The notes under the pieces were generated by a model. It made no database searches and had not been told where the DNA came from. It saw only the letters and a program-made list of their open reading frames with translations. Shown piece after piece: positions 23,601-31,498 of a stretch of DNA of 64,000 bases. Position numbers and translations under genes: made by a program. The stretch spans positions 94,482,191 through 94,546,190 of the forward strand of contig NC_080423.1 in NCBI RefSeq assembly GCF_029873635.1, written 5' to 3'. The stretch's first letter is position 1. Each line of letters opens with the position of its first letter. The stretch is from Malania oleifera (taxonomy: Eukaryota; Streptophyta; Magnoliopsida; Santalales; Ximeniaceae).

Positions 23601-25679
23601 ATGCCAAGTACATAACAATGACCATATCACCCTCACTAACTCATGCTTAGTAACACAGCAAACAACATGGCGGTAACACTAAAGAACTATAGTAACTAGT
23701 AACTATTAGCAAACCCAACCAATGTAGGGAACTATGAATCTTTAAGCAGTGTATATCCAACAATCTTTCTGGAAGAAGAAAAAAGTTAAGATTGAAAAAT
23801 GAAAACTGGACTTACAACTGTATGGAAATGAAGCGGCACAACTTCTTTGGAACCAGAAAATTTTGCTGGAGTTATTTTACATGCATCTGCATGGTTGATA
23901 TCAGTAACCTGAAAATGGAGGAAACCATCAACATCACGAAATAAATCCAAAAAACTTAAGAAATAGTTTTTTCATGCTCTCCAGCAGCAAGCAACTCAAA
24001 AAACCAAAGCCCTAAGAGAAACTTACATTACCAGATAACCATTTGATGCAGTATCAATTTAATAAAATATGAATTAAGTATTTCTAGAGCTAGGTAAGCT
24101 AATAACTAAAATTCTAAATGAATCTATCCCCAGCCAAGCTTCCCCCCTGCCTGAGCGGCTCCGAATGAAAACAACTGTGCAAAGCATACCAAGCTTTGAA
24201 AAACCCAATCAGTTGTAATGAATCTCATTAAATCCATACTAAAAGCTAAACAAACTGCCCACTCATGGAACTAGCCTTTGAAGTTACATGAAAGTGCAGA
24301 TACTAAAAAAGTGACAAATTATAATCATATTTATGCATGTGCATGTGCACGTTATCACACCCACAAAAAACCAACAACAAGAAGTAAACTTAATTCCCAC
24401 CAGTTGAACCAGCAGGTCTGGCACCATAGATCCTTTTCGGCCATCATCCACATGTACAAAGTTTCATTTTCACAGCAAGTTTTCCAATTATAAAAAAATA
24501 AAAATAAGAAGCTGCCCTGCATAAGCATCTTTAATGTTATGCTTAAGGGAGAATGATATCCATCCGTACCAAATTCAAAGGATTATTGCACATTTCAAGT
24601 AAATATGAGAAACCAAAATGAGGGACCCATTTGACGGGCAAATGGGAGATATTATGTCCCACCACAAAGGATTGTTTAATTCTCATACTTGAAAGAATTC
24701 TCACAATATGTTAGAACAATCATTTACAGGATTTATTGATTTCTAGAGGCAGGTTCATTATTTTAACTATTTAAATTTGTCCCAGTCATATGCCAGTGCA
24801 ACATCAGTCTTATCTGGACATCATTTCCTTATGATATTACACAGACTATGAGAATTTCTACTAAAAATAAATATTCTATCTAATAATGTGATATTCTAGT
24901 TAGTACTATGACTCAATTAAAGTGATAATCTTACCAGGTTCCTTTTACCTCTTTTTATTAACCTTAGACTATATTTGCTTATATATTTATGCTTAATTTA
25001 ATACCATATTTATAGTAATGCATCCTCTATTGAGTCTTGCAGCTATTACAAACTACTAATTTAAAATTGAATTTTATGATCTCCTTATATTTTTCTATTC
25101 ATGATTCCTGATTCCTGATTATACCAACAATCCTAGACAGAATGATGCACAAGATAATGAACACTCAAACACAACAACTAAGCCTTTATCCCAACTATTT
25201 GCAGTGGCTACATGAATCCTTTTTCTCCATTCAATTTGGTTAAAGGCTAAGCCTTCGTCAAACTAAATTTAAGTTTCTTCTTCATGTTTCAATTGCATCA
25301 ACTGTTGACCTTGTTCTTTCTCTTGCCCCACCAGTGCTCTCCACGTCAATCAGAGGAGTCTTCCTAAAAAAATTGTAAAATGATGCATCCTTTGTATAAA
25401 AATTGCTCAAGATGTCAAGATAATGCATACCTTCCTGTATTGCACAAAACATTTAAAATCCACTGACCAAGCCGTGAAAAGAAACACCAGGACGTGAACA
25501 GTTACAAGGCCGCCAAGAACTATGGCAGCATCTGCAAAATCTATGCTAGGAACAATGGCAGTTAGCCAAATAGCATAAATAATTGCAAAAGGCCACACAT
25601 CCAAGCGCCATGACCAGTGCCTCTTCCTTAACAAATCAACTACCTCTACTGCTTTCCCACCAACATGGAACCTCGACAT
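2519..25679 (-). CDS. PDR2: P5A-type ATPase (PDR2/MIA orthologue), N-terminal 542 codons in 12 exons, continues past left edge
   Basis: P5A ATPases are P-type pumps of the plant endoplasmic reticulum; Arabidopsis PDR2/MIA is needed for phosphate-starvation responses and pollen development, and animal and yeast relatives dislocate misinserted transmembrane helices. Twelve exons read in phase from ATG 25679: 25431-25679, 23816-23908, 12641-12843, 11972-12044, 11673-11845, 11426-11597, 4056-4160, 3836-3946, 3675-3761, 3332-3514, 2725-2775, 2519-2644. Together they are 1626 nt, exactly 542 codons. Landmarks: N-terminal membrane hairpin (about residues 28-75), first core helices (about 207-235), TGES actuator loop (313-316), P5A-type PPELP segment (447-451) and DKTGT with phosphorylated Asp490. 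The family is about 1180 residues, so roughly half is here. The next expected segment (GDPLEK-type, N domain) is not found in 1-2518, so it lies outside. No frameshift or stop was seen; the gene looks intact. Identification rests on motif order and remembered similarity to Arabidopsis PDR2. Confidence 0.93.
2725..2775 (-). CDS. PDR2: PDR2 exon 11 (phosphorylation site DKTGT)
   Basis: This 51-nt exon reads [17 protein letters not shown], residues 484-500. Asp490 of DKTGT is the aspartate phosphorylated in every P-type ATPase cycle. The acceptor is CTGCAG and the donor GTATGC, both in phase 0. Confidence 0.95.
2860..2950 (-). repeat. Short RTE-type LINE tail-like scrap in a PDR2 intron
   Basis: The plus strand reads CACAAGTCCCACTAGGTGGG, which resembles the reverse complement of the 3' end of plant RTE LINEs (a segment near CCACCTAGTGGGA). 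The match is short and the call tentative. The surrounding intron 2776-3331 has no gene but contains a run of C (about 2992-3006). Confidence 0.35.
3332..3514 (-). CDS. PDR2: PDR2 exon 10 (helix M4, PPELP motif)
   Basis: This 183-nt exon (61 codons, residues 423-483) contains [25 protein letters not shown] is the P5A signature within helix M4, where other P-type ATPases bind their ion. It ends with [17 protein letters not shown]. The donor is GTGAGA. Confidence 0.94.
3675..3761 (-). CDS. PDR2: PDR2 exon 9 (helix M3)
   Basis: This 87-nt exon (29 codons, residues 394-422) encodes [20 protein letters not shown], a hydrophobic membrane helix at the position of M3. The acceptor is TTATAG and the donor GTAAAT. 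Confidence 0.92.
3836..3946 (-). CDS. PDR2: PDR2 exon 8
   Basis: This 111-nt exon (37 codons, residues 357-393) contains [20 protein letters not shown] and the following [12 protein letters not shown], the end of the actuator domain leading to helix M3. The acceptor is GAGTCAG and the donor GTAATT. Confidence 0.92.
4056..4160 (-). CDS. PDR2: PDR2 exon 7
   Basis: This 105-nt exon (35 codons, residues 322-356) encodes a continuation of the actuator domain with [20 protein letters not shown]. It is flanked by TTTTCAG and GTATTT. It is separated from exon 6 by a 7.3-kb intron that carries a LINE. Confidence 0.92.
4590..8862 (+). mobile_element. Degenerate L1-type LINE in PDR2 intron (antisense to host gene)
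   Basis: Pieces of a plant LINE polyprotein follow in order. The endonuclease start is at 5253 (SWNVRGL, then CFQETR). An endonuclease piece near 5587 reads GHFN where GDFN is expected. A reverse-transcriptase region spans 6480-7666, with [14 protein letters not shown] and the active-site box at 7190-7201 reading FAND rather than FADD. A zinc-binding C-terminal region lies near 8200-8740, followed by an A-run at 8854-8862. Frameshifts and stops separate the pieces, so it is dead. The upstream part (about 4590-5250) may be ORF1 remnant and holds C-runs near 4690 and 5697. The 5' end and target duplication were not resolved. Confidence 0.8.
7169..7666 (+). pseudogene. LINE reverse-transcriptase fragment (165 codons, active site altered)
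   Basis: This is the longest open piece of the LINE. It begins [15 protein letters not shown]; the usual plant LINE box is FADD, so the first catalytic aspartate is Asn here. Further on, [20 protein letters not shown] and RRFLWG match the thumb region of plant LINE reverse transcriptases. It is flanked on both sides by frame breaks and is not functional. Confidence 0.75.
9691..9842. repeat. Tandem duplication, 2 x 76 bp
   Basis: Units 9691-9766 and 9767-9842 both start AACCATTC and share the same order (AAGCACGAT, AAAAAAGA, GTATGAAAT, TTATTTATATAGA). They differ at a scatter of positions, so the duplication is not recent. Confidence 0.85.
10524..10688 (+). mobile_element. 5'-truncated LINE copy (3' tail only)
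   Basis: The sequence from GGACCCCATTGTAATCCTTG to the A-rich tail repeats the 3' end of the LINE at 8725-8862, including CCCTTGATGCCTCTTTTTA before the tail. This is a short, 5'-truncated insertion of the same family and strand, 1.7 kb from the longer copy. Confidence 0.8.
11426..11597 (-). CDS. PDR2: PDR2 exon 6 (actuator domain, TGES)
   Basis: The exon encodes residues 264-321 of the actuator domain. [29 protein letters not shown] and TGES (313-316) are visible; the TGES Glu drives dephosphorylation in P-type ATPases. The acceptor is TTTTAG. The donor reads AAG|GTGGTT, weaker than its neighbours, but it is the only choice that keeps phase and gives the expected PQWK-V junction with exon 7. 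Confidence 0.92.
11673..11845 (-). CDS. PDR2: PDR2 exon 5 (core helices M1-M2)
   Basis: The exon encodes residues 207-263 plus two bases. It holds the hydrophobic block [20 protein letters not shown] and FMLFMFES, the first core helices of the P5A pump, followed by the start of the actuator domain. The donor falls inside a Lys codon (AA|GTATGT) and the phase matches exon 6. Confidence 0.93.
11972..12044 (-). CDS. PDR2: PDR2 exon 4
   Basis: This 73-nt exon completes Val182 and encodes [20 protein letters not shown] and the following VFQ, residues 183-206. This is the amphipathic lead-in to core helix M1. The acceptor is TCTCAG and the donor GTATGT. It is 126 bp from exon 5. Confidence 0.92.
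12641..12843 (-). CDS. PDR2: PDR2 exon 3
   Basis: The exon encodes residues 115-181 plus two bases of codon 182. It contains [13 protein letters not shown] and TGHGSEAK, both family hallmarks of the region before the first core membrane helices. The acceptor is GAGCAG and the donor GTAGGT (12640-12639). Its 203 nt join in phase with the single leading G of exon 4. Confidence 0.93.
12844..13533. other. PDR2 intron, first part after exon 3: nothing recognised
   Basis: This is AT-rich intron DNA directly upstream (host sense) of exon 3. No coding similarity, RNA gene or clear repeat was seen before the LINE tail. Confidence 0.5.
13534..14040 (-). mobile_element. 5'-truncated LINE fragment with poly(A) tail
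   Basis: Reading the minus strand, a LINE C-terminal coding end ([16 protein letters not shown], about 13913-13722) is followed by a short 3' UTR and an A-run (T-run 13534-13545 on plus). The IWVERN-type motif is typical of the end of plant LINE ORF2. The upstream limit is approximate. Confidence 0.6.
14746..15011 (+). repeat. 5' LTR of plus-strand Copia
   Basis: It starts TGTCAACGG and ends TTTGACA. It aligns with 19669-19942, with scattered substitutions and an extra AACAGCA-type unit in the 3' copy. The 5-bp direct repeat TTTTC lies just outside. Confidence 0.93.
15125..15380 (+). repeat. Internal repeats in Copia leader
   Basis: Between the primer site and gag, a segment with TCGGCAAGCAGG and CTGTTGCTGTTT recurs about three times, interleaved with CACAGCAGGTTTCTGG. 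This makes an imperfect tandem array in the untranslated leader. The 111-codon frame across it is a by-product of the repeats, not a gene. Confidence 0.8.
15556..16570 (+). pseudogene. Copia gag (broken)
   Basis: It starts at ATG 15556 ([18 protein letters not shown]). A one-base deletion near 15607 shifts the frame, a stop at about 15819 replaces an expected Trp, and TGA near 16227 cuts the next piece. Two CCHC zinc knuckles follow. The first, [14 protein letters not shown] (about 16257-16298), has lost its His; the second, [14 protein letters not shown], is intact. Confidence 0.85.
16578..17517 (+). pseudogene. Copia protease and integrase N-terminal part (broken)
   Basis: The protease active site D-S-G-A reads GAC-TAG-GGT-GCC at 16578-16589: the Ser codon is a stop. 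Downstream are [12 protein letters not shown] and the integrase segments DVWGHS and [14 protein letters not shown] (about 17150-17258). After a frame break come [13 protein letters not shown] and [12 protein letters not shown], the D-E part of the integrase core. Several stops separate the pieces. Confidence 0.85.
18461..18826 (+). pseudogene. Copia reverse-transcriptase fragment
   Basis: It reads [20 protein letters not shown], then [12 protein letters not shown] and the catalytic YVDDIVITG. The frame is lost after SES near 18785, where a shift moves [13 protein letters not shown] into another frame (18759-18971). The N-terminal part of the domain lies at 17924-18298. Confidence 0.88.
18999..19367 (+). 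pseudogene. Copia RNase H fragment
   Basis: It contains [29 protein letters not shown] and [11 protein letters not shown]. It ends at a stop (about 19365) where the family has Trp before LRGLL. Remaining RNase H sequence reaches the polypurine tract in disrupted frames. Confidence 0.88.
19669..19942 (+). repeat. 3' LTR of plus-strand Copia
   Basis: It follows the polypurine tract (about 19657-19668) and ends TTTGACA before TTTTC. The first dinucleotide is TA rather than TG, a mutation that would impair integration. Confidence 0.92.
20135..20579. other. PDR2 intron between MITE and LINE scrap
   Basis: AT- and A-rich intron DNA. It may be the degraded 3' part of the minus-strand LINE scrap at 20580-20900, but no tail or motif is clear. 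No host gene is supported. Confidence 0.4.
20580..20900 (-). mobile_element. LINE reverse-transcriptase C-terminal scrap
   Basis: The minus strand reads [11 protein letters not shown], then [30 protein letters not shown] and a run to MWDT. This is the segment after the thumb that is conserved in plant LINEs (usually HLVSW-VC-PK then LG-N-ALL-KWLWRF). Both ends are indistinct. It abuts a Copia fragment upstream. Confidence 0.6.
22165..22790 (+). repeat. Dispersed repeat with GCCTTGAGGC-type ends, copy 1
   Basis: It starts near ACATTTTAAAAGGCTC and ends near CCTTTTAAAGCAATG. The interior is AT-rich and the ends are rich in CCTCAAGGC and GAGGCTTACC motifs. A second copy at 28365-28951 lies in the opposite orientation and has the same outer motif. 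The terminal symmetry suggests a non-coding DNA transposon (MITE); no clear target duplication was found. Confidence 0.55.
23537..23762 (-). repeat. LTR of minus-strand truncated Copia
   Basis: On the minus strand it runs from TGTTGGATATACACTGC to AATTCTTCA. Two bases later comes a near-match to the initiator tRNA-Met primer site (ATGGTACCAAAGCA; canonical ATGGTATCAGAGC). A TATA-like TATTTATAATATA is inside. Confidence 0.75.
23816..23908 (-). CDS. PDR2: PDR2 exon 2
   Basis: This 93-nt exon (31 codons, phase 0 at both ends) encodes residues 84-114, including the stretch [13 protein letters not shown] that is strongly conserved in plant P5A ATPases. It is preceded by TTTTCAG and followed by GTAAGT. 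It is separated from exon 3 by an 11-kb intron that holds two Copia elements. Confidence 0.92.
23909..25430. other. PDR2 intron 1-2: RTE tail only
   Basis: AT-rich intron DNA between coding exons 2 and 1. Apart from the RTE-like LINE tail (25158-25372), no feature is supported. Confidence 0.5.
25158..25372 (-). repeat. RTE-type LINE 3'-end fragment
   Basis: The plus strand begins ACACAACAACTAAGCCTTTA and continues with CAGTGGCTACATGAATCC. This is the reverse complement of the plant RTE LINE 3' end, which finishes in AAGGCTTTGTTGTTG. It is old and diverged; a related piece lies at 27468-27855. Confidence 0.5.
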
Positions 25680-25684
25680 CAGTA
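25431..25684 (-). CDS. PDR2: PDR2 exon 1 (first coding exon, with 5 nt of 5' UTR)
   Basis: The acceptor AG is read at 25686-25685, with a few untranslated bases before ATG at 25679-25677. The exon encodes residues 1-83 and ends at a GTATGC donor (25430). It carries the N-terminal hydrophobic segments typical of P5A ATPases ([13 protein letters not shown], then [11 protein letters not shown]), which form a membrane hairpin before the actuator domain. An upstream in-frame ATG seen on the genomic strand lies inside the intron and acceptor, so the start MSRFHVGGK is preferred; it matches the family N terminus. Confidence 0.93.
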
Positions 25685-25913
25685 CCTGCACCCACTTTAA
25701 AAAAGTAAGACACCATTAGAGAACAGAAAAACAAGAAAAATACTTCTTATAATCACATAATCCCAACATCATTGCACATGCACATGCACATGCACATGTG
25801 AACGTACAAAAATCCTCCCTACACTATTTAAGAAAGTAAGAACTACTTAGAAGGTCATATCCTTATTACAATCACATAGGCATGCACAAATATATGAGGT
25901 GTGTAAAGCTAAG

Positions 25914-26270
25914 ATGGCATTTGGATTCCTGGAACCAGAATGGAAAATTTCCATTTTTTTGCTTTTGGATTGTGTAATTCCCATTCCTATTCTCCAAAGA
26001 CCTTGTTCTTTGTTACAGCCTCCCCACACCCCCCCAAGAATCAAAATCTCATTCAAGCCAGAATCAAAATAAAATTAGAACTACAGTGGCATTTGACTCC
26101 CTGGAATCAGAATGCAAAATTACATTTTTTTCACTTTTGGATTGAGGAATTTCCATTCCTATTCCAGTTCCATATGAGAATCAAATTCTGCAAAGACCTT
26201 CTTTATTTCAGCCTCCTCCCCAGGATCAAAATCCCATTCAGGCCGGAATCAAAAGAACATCAGAAGTGAT
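25914..26270. repeat. MITE-like sequence with two GGCATTTG units
   Basis: Two related units, at about 25914 and 26083, run GGCATTTGRMTYCCTGGAA then TTTTGGATTG and ATTCCCATTCC-like sequence. A matching inverted end, ACCAAATGCCCC, occurs at about 28058-28070. This may be one MITE family split or duplicated by later insertions. Borders are uncertain. Confidence 0.4.
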
Positions 26271-26720
26271 TAGGGGTGTAAGTGAGTCAAGCCTACTCAC
26301 GTGGTACTCTGGCTCCACTCATCCCCTAACTCGACTCAAATCAATTCTACTCAAGTTTGAGTCAAGTTCAAGCTACTCAAGTATTTTAGCGAGCTGAGTT
26401 CAAGCACTGCAACACAACACAAGTTGGGTTCAATTCTAATCAAGCTTTTTCAATTTTATTATTTTTATATTATTTAAGTCATATAGTATATATTTTATAC
26501 AAAAATTTAATATTATACATATATTAAATATATTTATACATTTGTTCAATATTAATTTATAATCACGTTGAGCTTAATCGATTTAAGCTCGAGTTTTAAA
26601 AATTTGTAGCCAAGTCGAGTTTGAGTTTAACAATTATGAGATCAATTGAACTTGAGTCGAGTTTGATCTGATAAATTAAGTATAGCATAAATTAATAAAT
26701 TTGATCAGATAAATTTTATA
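26271..26720. repeat. hAT-like non-autonomous element (left end TAGGGGTGTAA)
   Basis: It begins TAGGGGTGTAAGTGAGTCAAG and continues with many ACTCAAGTTTGAGTC-type repeats before an AT-rich part. The same TAGGGGTG end starts the sequences at 50047 and 62107. No right end or target duplication was resolved. Confidence 0.4.
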
Positions 26721-26989
26721 TTAAAAATAATATATAATGTAATGTTTATACTATAATGTTAGTCCCCCTACATCTAATTGGTTCAATTAAGGACCTGCAT
26801 TATTAAAATTTATGCAACTAAAGTAGCCATTTTGCAGCTAGGTCAATATTTTTTGTACACCTTGACAAGTTTCATTAGCATTGTTGAATCTAGTCAGAAG
26901 AACAAATGTAATTATGTAAAATTAGTAGGTTCGGGTCCTTATTTGTACCAATTAAAACTGTAGGAATCAAATGATCCTCTCTTAATAGT

Positions 26990-27466
26990 ATAGGGAGCAA
27001 TTTATAATTTCACTTGAAAAATAAAATACAACCAAACTCAATAACGCCTTCCAACCAACTTAACATTATCAAAACAAGTACATCTAAAACAGCCAGCACT
27101 AAAAGCCCACAGATTCCAACTAACGTAAGATATCCCATAGCAAAGGCAGAGACAATTTCTTTCCAAAGAAGACACGTGCATTTCATTCCAACAAATCACC
27201 CAGATTACAGCACAGAATACACACCTCTTTAAACTAACAGCACCCTTACACCTCCTGAACCCTGCAACAAAATAGCAATAGCTCTTCAACTGTTGTAGGA
27301 CATGCCCAATCCTCACTGAATTAGACAAACCCACATTCTAACATCCTTCCTAGAAATACCGTAACCCTCCGGCACAAAAGGCAAAAAAGAAGAAAGCTCT
27401 TCCAGCTCCCTATCATCCAAATCCCTTCTAAAATGAAAACCCAAAGAAAACATGATGTTAATCAAC
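26990..27466 (-). mobile_element. LINE C-terminal fragment
   Basis: The minus strand reads FRRDLDDRELEELSSFL (about 27440-27390), then a shifted frame with AVIWVICWNEMHVSSLERN. This is the zinc-binding C-terminal end of plant LINE ORF2. It is broken and 5'-truncated, next to an RTE scrap. Confidence 0.6.
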
Positions 27467-27467
27467 A

Positions 27468-27855
27468 CAACAACAACCAAACAAGCCTTAACTCCCACTA
27501 ACTGAGGTTGGCTACATAAATCTTTTTCCACCAATTTACATGATCTTGGGCAATTCCGTACAACAATTTGAGGGTTGTTAAATCCTTATTCCCTCTCATT
27601 CCAAGTTATTTTAAATCTACCTTATCGCATCTACTACAAATCACAGTAACTAGCTCACTTCTCATGGTACGCTATTTGACTTGCATTGCAAGGGGCCAAA
27701 CCATCTTAGCCACCTCTCCCTTATCTTATTTTCTACAAGTGATATGTCTAACATATCACAAATATAATCATTTTTTAATTTATCTTTTAATGTTAGACCA
27801 CTCATGCACCTTAACATTTTCATTTCAGCAAGTTTTACTATTTGGATACGTTGTT
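27468..27855 (-). repeat. RTE-type LINE 3'-end fragment, second copy
   Basis: The plus strand starts ACAACAACAACCAAACAAGC and includes GAGGTTGGCTACATAAATC, the reverse complement of the plant RTE 3' end. It is longer than the copy at 25158 and seems inserted in LINE-derived sequence. Confidence 0.5.
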
Positions 27856-28364
27856 TCTTAGTTAAGCCATAAATTTTTTTTCTTTTTTTTCATATAAATA
27901 CAAATATCATATATTTCATAATGTAACAATGTAATTTTAATATATTATCTAAACTATATTATTATCTAATTAAGCATGATCAAGGTATTACGAAACTATA
28001 TCAAAAGGGTATCCGCAATTCTTTATCGAATCCCAATTCCAATCCTAATTCTAGTCGTGAACCAAATGCCCCTTCAACATATTACCATATTAGTTTGCAG
28101 AGAAAACAAATACAAAATGAGGTTTTGAAAAGAGTAGGAAGGGAGAAGTGCTATGGCATAGTATGGTGTTTGCTATTTTGCAGACATTATGTGTCAAAAG
28201 AAATGCTAGAACCTTAAATGATCCCACAATCTCCCCAGCTTTGTTGTGGTATACAGCAGTCTTTTTAGCCTCTATTTGGGTCTACCATCCACTCTTTTGG
28301 GTTGTTTAGGGGTTTGCCACCACCCAATCTTGTTAGGGAATGGCAGGCAGCACTTTTCTATATA

Positions 28365-28951
28365 CCAATGTTTTAAAAAGGCGAAGACGTAATGTGAGGC
28401 ATAATTCTTAAGGTGTTAGGACATAAGCCTTTTGAGAATTTTATTTTTGAAATAAAAATATGTAAATAAATTACATATATTTTAAAAATAAAGAAAATTT
28501 TAATACAATCACAAGTATAATGTAAAAAAAATAAATATAATTTGCAAACTACTTGTTGGCCATTCAAAAATTGCTAACTTGAATTCATTATGTAAGTCAT
28601 GACAGAAGATAACTATAATATTACAAAGTTCATATTATTTTCAAGATCTAATTAAGATACAACTCTCAATTATCTTTACAACATAGAGTTCAAGAGTTCC
28701 AGAAATCAACACGTCTCATGACATTCCTTTATATAAACATGGTGTTAAAATTTTCTAGCCAAATCTAAATTGAGAATCACACGCCCAAAAATGCATAAGC
28801 CTCAATTAAAAATGCGCAAAAGAATGCCTTTCATACAAATGCATAAGCCTTAGCACATAATGCGTTAACCTTTTTGGGAGGTTGAGCCTCAAGGCATTTT
28901 AGGCAAGCCTTGCCTTGAGGCAAGCCTCAATTGAGCCTTCTAAAACATTGG
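28365..28951 (-). repeat. Dispersed repeat with GCCTTGAGGC-type ends, copy 2
   Basis: Termini CCAATGTTTTAAAAAGGC and GCCTTCTAAAACATTGG are inverted. The right half has clustered GCCTTGAGGCAAGCC-type palindromes. It shares order and sequence with 22165-22790 in inverse orientation, including AAATTTAGATTTGG-like and TTATATAAACA-like interior segments. Confidence 0.6.
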
Positions 28952-30127
28952 CAATTAATTTTTTGCTTTTTAGCTGTAATTATAATTTTTTGGCTGTAAG
29001 CCTGTAACTCACACTCTTCCTGAGAGGACATCTTGTTCTTCCCTCATTTACTATTTTTTTCTTCCATTAATATAATTATTTTTCCCATCAAAAAAATAAA
29101 GTATAAGATGAAACAGAAAAAAAAACATAAAAAAAAAAAAAATGTCCTTCAATGTAAAACATGAAAACATTCATCCTTAGATATCTTTTATCAGGTTCTT
29201 AGCTATAATTTTCAAATTTACTAGACCCTTCACAATGATCAATCAAACAGCGTAGACACTATGTAGACTTGCTCAGCAACCATGAAACCAAATCTATACA
29301 CCAATAGTTTTTATCTGATAAATAGGGGGGGAAATCAACAGCATTATAAAGAATTTGGGGGGAAATAGTTTGATAGGAATGATCATAACGTCTTAGTGTT
29401 GCGGATAGATGGCTATGAGTAACAAACAGAGGAAAATTGTCACAATTGAGAGGAAGTCCTTTGACTTGGTGCTCACAAAGGTGTAACCAAAAGCCACATC
29501 CTCGATTCATCAATCACCAATAATTCAAACAAAGCAGATAAGCAAATATTAACAGTTCGAAAAAAAGAGCCATATGAACAAAATACATGAAAGACCTACT
29601 ATTCACATACCTGAGGGAAAGATCAACAATCAGAGAATTTTGAGCTCTCAGCACCTAAAAAGAGAACAATCAACACTTAGAGCTGGGAATCTTTGCGAAC
29701 AAAAATCACAAGGGAAGTTCCAAAGCTATGGCATTGAAAACAACAATCTCTCACCTAATATCTTCACTGTGGTACACCTCAGGCTTCTGACCATCAGGCT
29801 GCAGCAATGGAAATAGAAATCAATGCAGCAGATGGTGATTAGAGAGATTTTTTGACAGGAGATAATGGGGGGAGCAGATCTAATGTAACTCAGAGAAAGA
29901 GAAAGCCATATAATAGTGCCCTTTTCCTTTCCCTCTGCTTTGTTCATTAGCAATGTGTATTATATAGGTCTTAAAGATGTGCACATCAGCACATTGAGAA
30001 GCTGCAGCTTCCACTAGAAGGTTATAAATGTTCTTTTTAGAATTTAACCATTAGAAATCCTATGCTAAATGCTGACCATTTGCAACAAGGAAACGCATAT
30101 TATCATACTAATTCCTTATTTTCACAA

Positions 30128-31190
30128 TTTTTTTTGAATAAAAGAAGACAATATTACAAATATCTGAGAAGCAAAGTACATGAATTGGAGGACAAGGAGT
30201 CCTACCCAAATATCTAGAGTACAGAAAAAGCAAAAATAGATTGAAGAAACTAAAAAAGAAATCCGAGTATTAATTACAAAAGCACCACCTTCCAATCTCT
30301 TATGAGGTTGGACAGTGATAATCCCCAAAATAATCCAAAAAGGAGCACCCAAAAGGAAGTGAGGAACTATCCTAAAATAGCCATGCACAGGTTGAACAAC
30401 CTTTTGAAATCCTAGCACTCCTCTCAATCCACAAGGTCCAAAGAATGAAACCTGTCACACTCCAAAGAGCTCTACCATTCCTCTTCTTTCCAAAACCCCT
30501 GAAGTTAAACAATAACAACTCTCCCACCTTTCCTAGTCCCACCCACTCTTCCCCACTTATGAAGTAGGGCGTTCCAAAGTTGCGCTGCCACCTTTCAATG
30601 CATGCAAAGATGAGCACACATTTCATTGCATTCACAACACATGATGCACATTTCAGGATGGAGAGCCTCATGGGGCCTTCTTCTCTAAAGCAAACCATGT
30701 GTGTTATACCTTTCCAGTATCACGGCCCAAACAAAGGCCCAAATGTTCTTGGGCACCTTAGCCCTCCAAGTAAAAAGGTTAGGGGAAGGGGATTTCAAAA
30801 GTGTGAGAGAAAGGATTTAGAAGTGAGCATACCCAATGAGTCACCCACTCACACACTCTCATCCTCACTCCAAGAAGGAAGGATAGTGAACTCATCAACC
30901 TCTCTTTCATTGAGATTCTTTTAAAAAAAAAAAAATTATTGAAATCCCAAGAAGAAGAACCCCATTGAAGAAACGACGAAGCTGATGGGAGCATTATTTA
31001 GCAATAAAAGCTTAAACAAACGAGGAACCTTCAGCTCCAACAAGGACTCCCACACCCACACATCCTCCCAAAAAATGAAGTTCTTCACCATTACCCACTT
31101 TAAACCAGATGAAAGGGAAGCCTGACCAGCTACCTGGGACACAGAATTCCAGGGACAGCAGACATTCTTGAAATAGACCATTTTTTAAGA
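30128..31190 (-). mobile_element. 5'-truncated L1-type LINE fragment with A-tail
   Basis: From 31181 the minus strand reads KNFIFWEDVWVWESLLELKV and PRLFKLLLLNNAPIS, the region after the LINE reverse-transcriptase thumb. A broken zinc-binding region and FILWTLWIERSARISKG (about 30450) follow, then a 3' UTR and A-tail (T-run 30128-30135). Frames are interrupted. It is in the same orientation as PDR2. Confidence 0.75.
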
Positions 31191-31463
31191 GAATCCTAAA
31201 AACATATATATGTACACGCTACACGCCATTTAATTAACTTCAAACAGCAGATCAGAAAGAAGCAATACAAGCAGCAGATCAGCAGATAAGCAAACAATAA
31301 AGGGCAACGAGAAAAGGAGAGAAAAAAGAAGAGTGAGAAAAACTCTCAAGGTAAAAGGAAAAGGAAGATAGCTAAAACTGAGATGCAGCTACAAACCAAT
31401 CAGGGGACACCAGAACCGTAAGCATCATATAAGAAACAAGTGCAAAGGGGAATGACATAGAAA

Positions 31464-31468
<5 letters not shown>

Positions 31469-31494
<26 letters not shown>
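31469..31494. repeat. (GA)n microsatellite
   Basis: A GA dinucleotide run of about 13 units lies in the PDR2 leader intron. Confidence 0.9.

Positions 31495-31498
<4 letters not shown>

Larger units (their letters stand above)
21190..23762 (-). mobile_element. Truncated Ty1/Copia element with one LTR
   Basis: An LTR (23537-23762) is followed, on the minus strand, by a primer-site-like ATGGTACCAAAGCA and then degraded coding pieces. Protease/pre-integrase remains lie at 21904-21599 ([12 protein letters not shown]); integrase C-terminal remains lie at 21499-21203 ([20 protein letters not shown]). No second LTR is seen; the element ends against a LINE scrap near 21.18 kb. A separate repeat at 22165-22790 sits in it. 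It is in the same orientation as PDR2. Confidence 0.8.

Noticed and set aside
29259..29513. 84-codon minus-strand frame in the PDR2 leader intron
   Set aside because: No recognisable motif; possibly old transposon sequence, but it cannot be assigned.
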